64,000 nucleotides of DNA from Gracilinema caldarium DSM 7334 (GTDB taxonomy: Bacteria; Spirochaetota; Spirochaetia; Treponematales; Breznakiellaceae). A program made the position numbers and the translations under genes. Every line of letters starts with the position of its first letter. Within the stretch, counting starts at the first letter, position 1. Shown here piece by piece: positions 1 to 7,842 of this stretch. The DNA lies in assembly GCF_000219725.1 (NCBI RefSeq), contig NC_015732.1, positions 1,116,001 through 1,180,000 of the forward strand, in the 5' to 3' direction. The notes beneath the pieces are model-generated. The model saw only the letters and a list, made by a program, of their open reading frames with translations, searched no databases and was not told the DNA's origin.

Positions 1-1336
1 GTTTACGTAGTCGTCGAAGGTCTTCATCCTGCGGGAAGGAGCCAATCGTGGTGGTAGGGAGGATCGGCAAAGAAAGCCGCTTTTGCTGGAGCCAGTATCG
101 TTCGTGGCGAGGAATCGGGCGCGGTGTAAGAGAAAAATCAACAAAAGTTGAAGGTGGTAGTGAACTGGAGGAATGTGCCTTCTCGGAAACTGAGAGATGG
201 CCCCGTGCTTCTCTGACAGCTGTTTTGAGATGCTCCAGTTCACCCACCTTTTCCCAGGCAAAAGCAAGACGACGTTTAAGTTCCGGGGGTAGCTTTCGTT
301 CCCCCTCGACCGTATATGGTACGTGAAGGAGAGAGCAGGAACTGGAAAGCCAGATTTCGTTTTTCATCTTGGATTGTAGATCCTGAATAAAGGGAATAAG
401 TTCTTCCAGATTGGCCCTCCAGATGTTCCGTCCATCAATACAGCCTGCTACAAGGATCGTATTTTTCGGGAATCCCTCCGTTTGTATTAGTTCTTTATTC
501 TTTGTTCCTGCAACAAAATCGAGGCCTACCGCATCAAAGGGTTGCTGACACACTTCAGACCAAACATCTCTGATATCGCCAAAATAGGTTTGGAGCAACA
601 CCTTAAGCGTTCCTTTTGTAAAAAGGATTGTTTTGTACAGATACTGAAACCTTTTCACATCTTCATGACACAGATCCGTAACCAGAATGGGTTCTTCAAG
701 CTGGACCCATTCCACCCCTTTTTGCTGAAGAAACCTAAAAAGCCTCTGGTACTGGATTACCAATGTATCGAGGTATTTATCCGGAGGTCCTTCTAGTATT
801 TTTGAAAGATAGAGGAAGGTGAGAGGGCCAATGAGATGTACCTTAAAGGGACAATGTAGTCTTCTAGCTCGTTCGATATGGGCTTCTAAGAAAGAAGTTT
901 CCAGTTCCCAGGAAAGCTCCAGGGATAGCTCCGGAACAAGATAGTGGTAATTAGTGGTAAACCACTTTTTCATCTCAAGGGGATAGATGGCTTTTCCCTG
1001 TACTTCACTTCCCCGAGCCATGGCAAAATAGAGCCCAAGCCGTGTTTCAAGATCCCTATGAGCGAGGGACCCTGCATATTGGGGAATATCCTTAAAACGG
1101 GGTGGAATACAACCGAAAAGGTAGAGCATATCGAGCATTCCATCATATAATGAAAAATCTGCACAGGGAATCACATCGAGCTGTTGCGATAGGGCCTGGA
1201 GTTGGACCTCTTCCAGGGCCGCGGCTTCCTGGATAAGCCGTGTTCCGTCGATCCGATTTTTAAAATAGCTATCAAGCAGGGTCTTTAGTTCCCGGTTTTT
1301 CCCAATCCGGGGGAACCCCACAAGTGTTGTTTTCAT
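1..1336 (-). CDS. metE: Cobalamin-independent methionine synthase, 5' part (cut by window edge)
   Basis: Would transfer a methyl group from 5-methyltetrahydropteroyltri-glutamate to homocysteine, the last step of methionine synthesis, in the cytoplasm. Reading from the ATG at 1336, the protein begins MKTTLVGFPRIGKNRELK, the N-terminal MetE signature, and continues open for about 445 residues. Near position 30 it reaches LPTTTIGSFPQ, the known start of the C-terminal catalytic barrel. The zinc-binding and catalytic residues lie beyond the window, so completeness cannot be judged. An AAGGAG ribosome site sits just upstream of the ATG. A cobalamin riboswitch lies about 180 bases upstream on the same strand, the classic arrangement in which the B12-independent enzyme is shut off when B12 is plentiful. 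That context strongly supports the call. Confidence 0.95.
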   Translation of the reverse strand, partial: MKTTLVGFPRIGKNRELKTLLDSYFKNRIDGTRLIQEAAALEEVQLQALSQQLDVIPCADFSLYDGMLDMLYLFGCIPPRFKDIPQYAGSLAHRDLETRLGLYFAMARGSEVQGKAIYPLEMKKWFTTNYHYLVPELSLELSWELETSFLEAHIERARRLHCPFKVHLIGPLTFLYLSKILEGPPDKYLDTLVIQYQRLFRFLQQKGVEWVQLEEPILVTDLCHEDVKRFQYLYKTILFTKGTLKVLLQTYFGDIRDVWSEVCQQPFDAVGLDFVAGTKNKELIQTEGFPKNTILVAGCIDGRNIWRANLEELIPFIQDLQSKMKNEIWLSSSCSLLHVPYTVEGERKLPPELKRRLAFAWEKVGELEHLKTAVREARGHLSVSEKAHSSSSLPPSTFVDFSLTPRPIPRHERYWLQQKRLSLPILPTTTIGSFPQDEDLRRLRK

Positions 1337-1374
1337 GGGAACTCCTTGATTACAAGATATGTTTAGAGAAACAC

Positions 1375-1411
1375 TAAACCCTACCTCCTGCACTCAGAGG
1401 ATGGGTTTTTC
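1375..1411 (-). terminator. Hairpin between riboswitch and metE, possible expression platform
   Basis: On the minus strand AAACCC and CCTC pair with a later GAGG and GGGTTT, enclosing a short loop. The stem lies between the cobalamin riboswitch and the metE ribosome site. The tail is TTTAGTGTTTC rather than a clean run of T, so it could be an imperfect terminator or simply part of the leader. Its role as the switch that reads out B12 binding is inferred from its place. Confidence 0.4.
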
Positions 1412-1517
1412 TGTAGCGGTTGTACAGTGATGGTTGTACAAGAGATTTTTTAGGTATCTATTACAGGTCACTGGAGATTATGGAACTGGTAACATGATTG
1501 AACCCTCCGTTCAGAGA

Positions 1518-1715
1518 CTCCTCTGGCAAATATCCTGGCTTGGTTTCTTCCTACTGCCCGCCTTCCCGGTTTCCCAGTGGCTATGGGGTTCGTCCACCTT
1601 ACAGTAGCGGGGGCTGCGCCGGTTTTTCACCGGACTTCCTTGCCGCTGTCGACAAGTTCGGTATGCTGGTACCACCCTTATCGATGGGGGCCTTCAAGGG
1701 ACCCACCAGAGGGAG
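1518..1715 (-). promoter_or_regulatory. Cobalamin (B12) riboswitch upstream of metE
   Basis: On the minus strand the segment holds the conserved core of the cobalamin aptamer: a CCGGTG...CCGG hairpin, GCAGCCCCCGCTACTGTAAG, GCCACTGGG and the B12 box AAGCCAGGATATTTGCC. The closing P1 stem can be drawn from CTCCCTCTGG at the 5' end (1706-1715) and CCAGAGGAG at the 3' end (1518-1526), which sets the limits given. It reads toward metE. In known cases B12 binding lowers expression of the downstream gene, so that methionine is made by the B12-dependent enzyme instead. Confidence 0.93.
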
Positions 1716-1833
1716 CCTTATCATAACAATTTTTATACCTCCCCTCAAGAGTAGGAAAGGTTTTCAAGGAAACAAAACGGCTCTTCGCTAAAACATGTGG
1801 GTAGGCTATAATAAGGGCTATAAAAGATTATGA

Positions 1834-2019
1834 ATTATTTCAGGCGGCCCTTGGCCTAGGAAACGAATGGTTTGTAGTAAAGAGCGATTTCAATCATGTA
1901 AGGAACATCTCATCAAATATGGAGGCAATCCAGATGCCATTACCGACTTTTCCTGTGACATATCCCCTGTTTTTATAAACGGTATGGAAACATTATCGCC
2001 CAAAGTAAATTTAAAGTGA
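1834..2019 (+). pseudogene. Fragment of an ISL3-family-like transposase
   Basis: A 61-codon open stretch, with a stop just before it and no start codon of its own, reads ...KEHLIKYGGNPDAITDFSCD followed by ISPVFINGMETLSPK. ISL3-type DDE transposases carry a matching block: a G-G-D/N-P-x-x-I segment, a catalytic aspartate in S-x-D-M-S-x-A/V-F-I, then G-V/M and L-P. The fragment stops at 2019 before the DKFH block expected next. No terminal inverted repeats were seen. It fills most of the gap between the riboswitch and the GH3 gene, a 690-base stretch (1337-2026) without an intact gene. Family assignment is by motif memory only. Confidence 0.6.
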
Positions 2020-2026
2020 GAAATTT

Positions 2027-3583
2027 ATGATATACAAAACGAATAATAACACTTCAATATACTTGTGTATCATTGTAGTTTTAGAAACACTTTATTTCAT
2101 TTCTTGTAATATAGGGACTTTAAGCTTCCAAGGAGATAGTTCGCAGAATAAACGTGTATTGTTTAGCGAACGGGAGCATGCTTTCCGTGCCCAACTTGCT
2201 CGAGAATCACGGTACCGTGAAATGGCTCAGCAGATTGTAACAAGAATGCACACAGAAGCCTTGGTAGCCCAGGTCCTGATGACCGGAGTAGCCGGACGGG
2301 ATTCACTAAGCCCGGAAATGAAAAAGCTTCTGTCAGAAATCCCGGTGGGAGCCATCATGCTTTTTAAGTACAACATTGCTGATTCTCCTCGAGGGGTCTA
2401 TACCTTTATAGCTGAATGTACCACTACCGCTGCGCAGCCGCTCCCTGAACAAGTGGACACATCTACACCCAGCACTGCAGGCACGTCTACCGTAGCGGAA
2501 ATCAACAGGCTTTTACCCTTTGTGGCTATCGATCATGAAGGAGGAGATGTTTACCGTCTTGGTCAGGTGGCTACCCATATGCCACCAGCCTCACGGTACC
2601 TTTCAGTTTCCCTCGAGATTGCAGGCCGTGGAACTACCAGAGGTCCCTCGCAGCAAAATACCGCTGGGCGCCCTCGAAGCGCCGGATCTATCGCCTCTAC
2701 AGCTCATCTTGGGAGCACCACAGATTCCAGACTGGCAATCCATGATGATACCTGGTTTACTATTCGACAGGCGGCATATCTCTCGGGCCGGGAACTGAGA
2801 TCCTTAGGTATTACGATGAACTTGGCCCCGGTGGCGGAACCCCTTGCTCCAGAAAACCGTGATTTTTTACAAAATCGCAGTTTTGCCGCCGATCCCACTG
2901 CGGTTGCCGCGGCGGCGGCGGCCTTTATCCAGGGCATGGGGGAAGCCGGTGTTACCTGTGTGGTAAAGCATTTTCCCTTAAGCGCCGCCGCCGACCCCCA
3001 TCACGGCACATCGGTCCTTACCATAGACAAGCAAGGGCTTTCCAATCTCGTTGCCCCCTTCGAAGCTTTGCTGAAAAACCGGAAACATATCATTGACCTG
3101 GAAACCTTGTATCCAAAGTCACTTATAACCCTTCCTATTCAGCCTGGAGGAGTTATGGTTGCCCACACAATCGTAACTCCCATCGATGAAAAATTTCCAG
3201 CCAGCCTCTCGAATAGAGTTCTGCATAGTTGGATCAGGGAGTCTCTCGGCTTTTCAGGAATTGTTCTCACCGATGATTTTGCTATGAAGGCTATAACCGA
3301 TGCGGGATACACCGTTGAGGGTGCAATTATACACGCTTTAAAGGCCGGTTCGGATATGGTGATGGTCTGGCCCCGGGATTTGCGCCGTATTCACCGGATC
3401 TTGGTAGAACAGGCAAAGTCGGATACACTCTTTAGAGAAAGACTTGTTGATGCAGCGAGTCGTATTATTACGCTAAAACTGCTTCAGGGTCTCATGGAAA
3501 GTCCGACAGCATTTAATGATGAAGGTTATGACTGTATGAGAAAAGCGACAGAACAGTTTTTACGGGAAAGGAATTTGCGATGA
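2027..3583 (+). CDS. Glycoside hydrolase family 3 lipoprotein (NagZ-like)
   Basis: A 518-residue secreted or membrane-anchored protein, probably removing beta-linked N-acetylglucosamine or a similar sugar. A hydrophobic leader ends in FISC, placing a likely lipid-bearing Cys at residue 27. GH3 marks follow: VAIDHEGGDVYRL near residue 167, VVKHFP with DPHH near 312-325 (the Asp-His pair typical of NagZ enzymes), and VLTDDFAM with the candidate nucleophile Asp at 416 or 417. Two Ser/Thr/Pro/Gly-rich stretches (about residues 130-160 and 205-240) are not part of the usual fold and look like surface insertions. The start has only a weak ribosome site. The stop overlaps the next gene by ATGA, so the two are probably co-translated. 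Substrate is not provable from sequence. Confidence 0.85.
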   Translation: MIYKTNNNTSIYLCIIVVLETLYFISCNIGTLSFQGDSSQNKRVLFSEREHAFRAQLARESRYREMAQQIVTRMHTEALVAQVLMTGVAGRDSLSPEMKKLLSEIPVGAIMLFKYNIADSPRGVYTFIAECTTTAAQPLPEQVDTSTPSTAGTSTVAEINRLLPFVAIDHEGGDVYRLGQVATHMPPASRYLSVSLEIAGRGTTRGPSQQNTAGRPRSAGSIASTAHLGSTTDSRLAIHDDTWFTIRQAAYLSGRELRSLGITMNLAPVAEPLAPENRDFLQNRSFAADPTAVAAAAAAFIQGMGEAGVTCVVKHFPLSAAADPHHGTSVLTIDKQGLSNLVAPFEALLKNRKHIIDLETLYPKSLITLPIQPGGVMVAHTIVTPIDEKFPASLSNRVLHSWIRESLGFSGIVLTDDFAMKAITDAGYTVEGAIIHALKAGSDMVMVWPRDLRRIHRILVEQAKSDTLFRERLVDAASRIITLKLLQGLMESPTAFNDEGYDCMRKATEQFLRERNLR

Positions 3584-4434
3584 ACATATCAAACAACAAG
3601 CTGAATGTTTCCACGATCCCCAGTGCACTACCGGTCCCTACCATGCCTCCGGTACTGTATGAAAGTCCTTCTTGTATTGTGCTTAACAAAAGCTGTGGCC
3701 AGGCTGTGGAAGGTGCCTCTGGATCAGTGCTGGATCTGCCAGCTTTACTGAAAGACACCTATGGTACGGTTGTAAATAGGGAAGGCAACCCCTTTTCACC
3801 TACCGCGGTTCATCGGCTCGATGTGCCCGTTACAGGTTGCGCCCTTTTTGCCCGTACCCCTCAGGCTTTAGCCTTTCTGAATGATTGTTTTGCTCAGGCT
3901 TTAGCCCGGAAGACCTATTGGGCTATAGTAGAAAAACAGGGGGTATCAGTCCTTGCCCAGGAAGGGGAGTTGGTTCATTGGATCGCTGTAGATAACCGGC
4001 ATAATAAAAGTTATGCCCATGCAGAAGAAGGCCCACAGCGAAAACAGGCCAAACTTCGGTACCGGATAGTAGGCGAGGGCGACCATTATATCTTCCTTGA
4101 GATTGAACTCATTACCGGAAGACACCATCAAATTCGCGCTCAGCTTGCGGCTATAGGTCTTCATATTAAGGGTGACCTGAAATACGGAAGCCGTCGCAGT
4201 GAAAAAAATGGTGGAATTCGGCTTCATGCCCGGTCCCTTGCTTTTCCGGATCCTGACCACCTCGACAACCTTGATAGCAGTTCCGATGCTGTCAGGACTC
4301 ATGATGCCAGAGCCTTGAATCCCAGCACCGTACATGCCACCGAACTCCCAAGGCCTTATATTCAGGTTGTTGCTCCAATTATCGAACCCGATAGGCTTTG
4401 GCTTGCTTTTAAGCAGGCTGTAGGACAAAATTAA
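3580..4434 (+). CDS. RluA-family pseudouridine synthase
   Basis: A 284-residue cytoplasmic enzyme that would turn a uridine in rRNA or tRNA into pseudouridine. The family signature HRLD is at residues 78-81 (in VHRLDVPVTGCALFAR), with Asp81 the catalytic residue. ITGRHHQIRAQLA and GDLKYG further on match the later conserved blocks. There is no S4 RNA-binding domain at the N-terminus, unlike RluC or RluD, so it resembles the shorter RluA/TruC group. The target nucleotide cannot be read from sequence. It overlaps the GH3 gene by four bases and ends one base before the stop of the converging U32 gene. Confidence 0.88.
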   Translation: MNISNNKLNVSTIPSALPVPTMPPVLYESPSCIVLNKSCGQAVEGASGSVLDLPALLKDTYGTVVNREGNPFSPTAVHRLDVPVTGCALFARTPQALAFLNDCFAQALARKTYWAIVEKQGVSVLAQEGELVHWIAVDNRHNKSYAHAEEGPQRKQAKLRYRIVGEGDHYIFLEIELITGRHHQIRAQLAAIGLHIKGDLKYGSRRSEKNGGIRLHARSLAFPDPDHLDNLDSSSDAVRTHDARALNPSTVHATELPRPYIQVVAPIIEPDRLWLAFKQAVGQN

Positions 4435-5670
4435 TCAGGGACGCATCTTTCTGATATACACCTTATCTCCCTCTCGCACCCGTTCAGGGCATGGCAAGGT
4501 ACAGCGGGCACCCTTGAGTGCATGTTGTTCTGACACTTCATCCACCCGTAGTTCCGAGACCTCGAGATAGACCACGCCGGTCGTTGGTCCGGAGATGAGC
4601 AGCTGATCTCCAACTTGTATATCTCCCGCTTTTAGTTCAATTTCAGCAATTTGAGCCCGGGGGTAATAATTGACACAATTTCCCACATACTCCTTGGTCA
4701 GGCTTGCCTTGGATCCATAGGCATCAGTCCAGACCGCCATTTTTTGGCCCAGGTAATGGCCATCCCAGAAGCCTCTGTTAAAAACCGTCGCCAGGCGGCG
4801 GTCCCAGTCGGCGACCCGTTCCTGCTTAAAGGAGCCATCGGCAACCGCGTCTACCGCTTCCCGATAACAGCGGACTACCGTATCCACATATTCCGCCGAC
4901 CGGGCCCGCCCCTCGATTTTCAGTACCTCTATGCCTGCATTAAGGATCTTATCTAAAAAACCAATGGTTTTCAGGTCCGCCGCAGACATGAGGTACCCAT
5001 GATCAACCTCTATTTCCTGGTCTGTCTCTCTGTCCTTGAGAATATAGGTTCGGCGGCAGCTCTGCAGACAGGCACCCCGGTTTGCAGAGGATCCCATAAG
5101 GTGTAGGCTCAGATAACATTTCCCTGAGTAGGCCATACAGATCGCCCCATGAACAAAAGCTTCAAGCCGTACCAGGGATCCGGAAGGACCGCGGATATCC
5201 CGCAATACAATCTCATTCCGGATATGCCGTATCTGGTCCAGGCTCAATTCTCTGGCAAGCACCATCACATCGGCAAAGGTACTGTAAAACTGCACTGCTT
5301 CGATATTGGAGATATTCGCCTGGGTAGAAAGGTGTACCGGTATTCCCAGTTTTCTGGCTCCGTTGATGACTGCCATATCACTGGCGATAACGCCATCTAT
5401 ACCTGCTTTTTGGGCTGACTCCAGGATCTTATACAGTTCCTCCAATTCAGAATCAAAGATAACGGCGTTTAAGGTGATGTATGCCTTAGCCCCATACTTT
5501 TTTACGAGGCTCCCAATTTCTGGCAAATTTTCAGGGGTAAAGGCTGTACTGGTAAGGGATCGCATATCTAGCTTGCCCACGCCAAAATAAACCGAATCGG
5601 CTCCAGCTTTGAGGGCTGCAACAAGACTTTCCCGGGACCCCGCCGGTGCCATTATCTCAACAGATTTCAT
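4435..5670 (-). CDS. Peptidase U32 family protein, probable RNA hydroxylation factor
   Basis: A 411-residue protein of the U32 family. The start chosen, MKSVEIMAPAGS, matches the family N-terminus; an upstream in-frame ATG at 5724 would add 18 residues that do not look like the family. Seen motifs are ALKAGADSVYFG, ACLQSCRRTY with cysteines that in related proteins hold an iron-sulfur cluster, and MSAADLKTIGFLDKILNAGI followed by LKIEGRARSAEYV, the core U32 signature. Some family members were first called collagenases. E. coli relatives YegQ (TrhP) and YdcP (RlhA) are now known to support hydroxylation of tRNA or rRNA, and that is the more likely role here. It converges with the pseudouridine synthase gene. 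Confidence 0.85.
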   Translation of the reverse strand: MKSVEIMAPAGSRESLVAALKAGADSVYFGVGKLDMRSLTSTAFTPENLPEIGSLVKKYGAKAYITLNAVIFDSELEELYKILESAQKAGIDGVIASDMAVINGARKLGIPVHLSTQANISNIEAVQFYSTFADVMVLARELSLDQIRHIRNEIVLRDIRGPSGSLVRLEAFVHGAICMAYSGKCYLSLHLMGSSANRGACLQSCRRTYILKDRETDQEIEVDHGYLMSAADLKTIGFLDKILNAGIEVLKIEGRARSAEYVDTVVRCYREAVDAVADGSFKQERVADWDRRLATVFNRGFWDGHYLGQKMAVWTDAYGSKASLTKEYVGNCVNYYPRAQIAEIELKAGDIQVGDQLLISGPTTGVVYLEVSELRVDEVSEQHALKGARCTLPCPERVREGDKVYIRKMRP

Positions 5671-5798
5671 AGCAGGTACTATGCACGAAAACAAGCGGTT
5701 TAGACCAGTGCCTGATCGAGACATTCTGCCTCACACGTGCTAGCCCATTGCGCTAGACCATCTCCGACGCTCATCAGCCATCCTTGGCTGTGTTTAGA

Positions 5799-5832
5799 TA
5801 AAAAAAGGCTGTCCAAAGTCATGGACAGCCTT
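5799..5832 (-). terminator. Rho-independent terminator of ssrA
   Basis: On the minus strand AAGGCTGTCC and GGACAGCCTT form a perfect 10-base stem around an eight-base loop (5805-5832), followed at once by a run of seven T. It starts five bases beyond the 3' end of tmRNA and so ends that transcript. Confidence 0.9.
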
Positions 5833-5836
5833 GATA

Positions 5837-6184
5837 TGGAGGTGGCGGGAATCGAACCCGCGTCCTAGTACGCGTTGCGTAAACATCTACAGGTTTAGCC
5901 GTGTATTGGTATTGTCGGGACTCGCTTAGCTACACGGCGTGCGGCGGATCCGTAGCCCGGTTAATCTCGTCTTCCCCCGTTCGGGCCCAGGGGTCAACCA
6001 GCCTTGATTGCGACGGAATGCCAGCCCCTCAAGGCGGCGGGACTGGGTTCCGCGTTCCGCTGTTTATGCAGCGAGAGCGTAACTGTCGTTGTCGGCAGTT
6101 AATGTTTCGCCGAAGAGTAGGAGTACGGCGCCTCCACCTGCAGCCTACGCCCCGAATCGCACCAGTCGAAACCGGTGCACCCCC
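5837..6184 (-). ncRNA. ssrA: tmRNA (10Sa RNA)
   Basis: Rescues stalled ribosomes: acts first as an alanyl-tRNA and then as a short message for a degradation tag. The 3' end on the minus strand is GACGCGGGTTCGATTCCCGC then CACCTCCA, a T-arm and acceptor; the 5' end GGGGGTG pairs with CACCTCC, giving a 348-base one-piece molecule. The CCA end is not encoded. The tag frame starts at GCC (6094-6096) and reads ADNDSYALAA followed by TAA (6064-6066). The ALAA ending is the usual protease signal. GTTTCGACTGG near the 5' end is also typical. It has its own promoter and terminator. Confidence 0.97.
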
Positions 6185-6203
6185 GAAACGTTTACTATTC
6201 TTA

Positions 6204-6232
6204 AATGTACACTAATTAACTGGTAAGGTCAA
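6204..6232 (-). promoter_or_regulatory. Promoter of ssrA
   Basis: On the minus strand TTGACC (6227-6232) and TACATT (6204-6209) are 17 bases apart, close to the sigma-70 consensus. The mature tmRNA begins 19 bases past the -10 box, leaving a short leader for RNase P to remove. Confidence 0.7.
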
Positions 6233-6288
6233 TTCAATTTGTTATGCTATCATTGACCGAATGAGAAAGCTGGGGTAGTCTAGTATAC

Positions 6289-7299
6289 ATGATTTCTGAA
6301 CAAAAAGAGGAATATATTGATAACATTGTTACCTCCGCACTGACATTGGAAACAGATGAGCAAGCGTTAGTACAAGAAACTTTACAATACCTTAAGACTG
6401 AGCATCCGGAGGATGCCGAGCTGGCGATCCGGCGTTTTCAAGATTTGGACTTACTTGGTAAGGCAATTTCTCGTTTCCCTTCAGTAATGGAATCTCAGAT
6501 TATCCGTGGCGTAGAACGGAATGGAAAAACACTCGTTGCTTCACTCACGCAGTTTTCAAGATCAAGCAGAATATTACATACTCCTAGCCGTGTTGTGGCT
6601 TCTCGTAGTTATTTAGTTGCAAAATCTCATGCTTTTTCATTGCTCTGTATTTTATTAGATCACACACATCCTTTGCAGAGTAGATTAAAGGATGTGATTT
6701 TTAAGATCGCCTGTGCCTTAATGGCAGAAGATGTATATCTTGCCTGTTTAGAAAATCCAGTATTTCCCATAGAAAAAAAGACAAAACTTGCAAGTGATCT
6801 GGTTCATCTTTGGGAACATGGAATTGATCCCCGTTCAGTTCAGCATGTCCCATCTTTGCAAGCTCTCTGGTCTGCCAGGGAATCGAGTCCTCCAACCTTT
6901 GGAACCCTGGATGGATCTTCTGAACTCATTCGCCTTTCAATGGATTTGGATGATGAATGGCAGGAATTTCTTTTACATAACTTGCATAATGAAGAAACAA
7001 AAGCTGCTTTGGAAGAGTTTCTTTTTGGGCTCTCTTATGAAGAAATACAACAACTTCGTAATAGATTAGCTAAATACGGAATATGTGCCATTGATTATTC
7101 CGATGTTCATGCATATCTTGGGACTGAACCTGCTTATGGAGATTATGCAGGATTTATACACAAGGGGGATCCCAGGGCAATCTACGATTTTTATGCAGAA
7201 CGGCGGGATTCTGCGCAGTATCGTCAACGAGCAAAAGTACCAGGACCTCATAAAACACTGGAAGAACTCTACTTGATATATAGAATGTTTCAGGATTAA
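6289..7299 (+). CDS. Conserved-looking protein of unknown function
   Basis: A 336-residue cytoplasmic protein that I do not recognise. No signal peptide or membrane segment is visible. It is mostly helical in character, with a long acidic and Leu-rich N-terminal half and a C-terminal part containing LSYEEIQQLRNRLAKYGI and a Tyr-rich segment (residues about 275-305). Codon use resembles its neighbours. Upstream, TTGACC (6253-6258) and TAGTCT (6276-6281) are 17 bases apart and the ATG follows seven bases later; GGGG at 6272 is the only possible ribosome site, about 13 bases upstream. It stands alone between ssrA and a converging operon. Confidence 0.75.
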   Translation: MISEQKEEYIDNIVTSALTLETDEQALVQETLQYLKTEHPEDAELAIRRFQDLDLLGKAISRFPSVMESQIIRGVERNGKTLVASLTQFSRSSRILHTPSRVVASRSYLVAKSHAFSLLCILLDHTHPLQSRLKDVIFKIACALMAEDVYLACLENPVFPIEKKTKLASDLVHLWEHGIDPRSVQHVPSLQALWSARESSPPTFGTLDGSSELIRLSMDLDDEWQEFLLHNLHNEETKAALEEFLFGLSYEEIQQLRNRLAKYGICAIDYSDVHAYLGTEPAYGDYAGFIHKGDPRAIYDFYAERRDSAQYRQRAKVPGPHKTLEELYLIYRMFQD

Positions 7300-7305
7300 G
7301 ATGTA

Positions 7306-7833
7306 TTACATTGCTGGTCTTAAGCGTAAATCAAGATTATAATTCAGCTCCAATTCCTCCAACTCTTTTCGCAAGGATATTATGGACACATCTGTAGGAA
7401 TCAGTAGTTGGGCCTTAATGATAAAAAGAGGAGCCCCCGTCATTGGTGCACTTTCTGTGTTTGTTTCTAAATCGGTAATATTGATTCCATATCTCCTTAA
7501 GACTGTAGAAACACTGTGAACAATGCCTGGTGTATCAAGCGAAGATGATTCCAATATATAGGGTATAGCATTGATGGTGTTCGGTGATGCAGCGGTATAG
7601 CCCATTTGAATTGTAAGCTGAAGTCGATTTTCGAGAAGATTTTTATCTTTTATAAGTCTAGCAAGACGATCTGCAGGCCCGGAAATGAGCAGCAGAATTG
7701 CAAAATCACCACCAAGTAAGGCCATACGGCTTTCTTCGATATTGCAGGATCGATCGAGGATTTCTTTAGATAAGTCGTCCACAATGCCAATTCGATCTTT
7801 TCCTACGGCAGTTACTAAAACCTGCTGCTTCAT
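7306..7833 (-). CDS. Double-ACT-domain protein, GcvR-like
   Basis: A 175-residue cytoplasmic protein made of two ACT domains. The first begins VLVTAVGKDRIGIVDDLSKE and the second spans residues about 92-165 (SLDTPGIVHSVSTVLRRYGI). Paired ACT domains without an enzyme are the pattern of GcvR, which senses glycine in E. coli, and of related amino-acid sensors. No DNA-binding domain is present, so it would act through a partner. It is the last gene of a probable minus-strand operon, nine bases after the chemoreceptor gene, with AGGAG before the ATG. What it binds is unknown. Confidence 0.8.
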   Translation of the reverse strand: MKQQVLVTAVGKDRIGIVDDLSKEILDRSCNIEESRMALLGGDFAILLLISGPADRLARLIKDKNLLENRLQLTIQMGYTAASPNTINAIPYILESSSLDTPGIVHSVSTVLRRYGINITDLETNTESAPMTGAPLFIIKAQLLIPTDVSIISLRKELEELELNYNLDLRLRPAM

Positions 7834-7842
7834 AGTCTTCTC

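Noticed and set aside
1498-1791. 97-codon plus-strand open frame over the riboswitch
   Set aside because: It covers the conserved aptamer antisense; the conservation belongs to the RNA, not to a protein.
3946-4428. 160-codon minus-strand frame inside the pseudouridine synthase gene
   Set aside because: It lies wholly antisense to a gene with clear motifs and shows no recognisable domain.
5725-5790. tRNA-like sequence on the minus strand (TAGCGCAATGGGCTA resembles a D-arm)
   Set aside because: No matching anticodon stem, T-arm GGTTCGA box or acceptor pairing could be drawn, so it is at most a remnant or chance hairpin beside ssrA.
5837-6184. Possible genomic-island insertion at ssrA
   Set aside because: ssrA is a common integration site, but no integrase gene or repeat of its 3' end was seen nearby.
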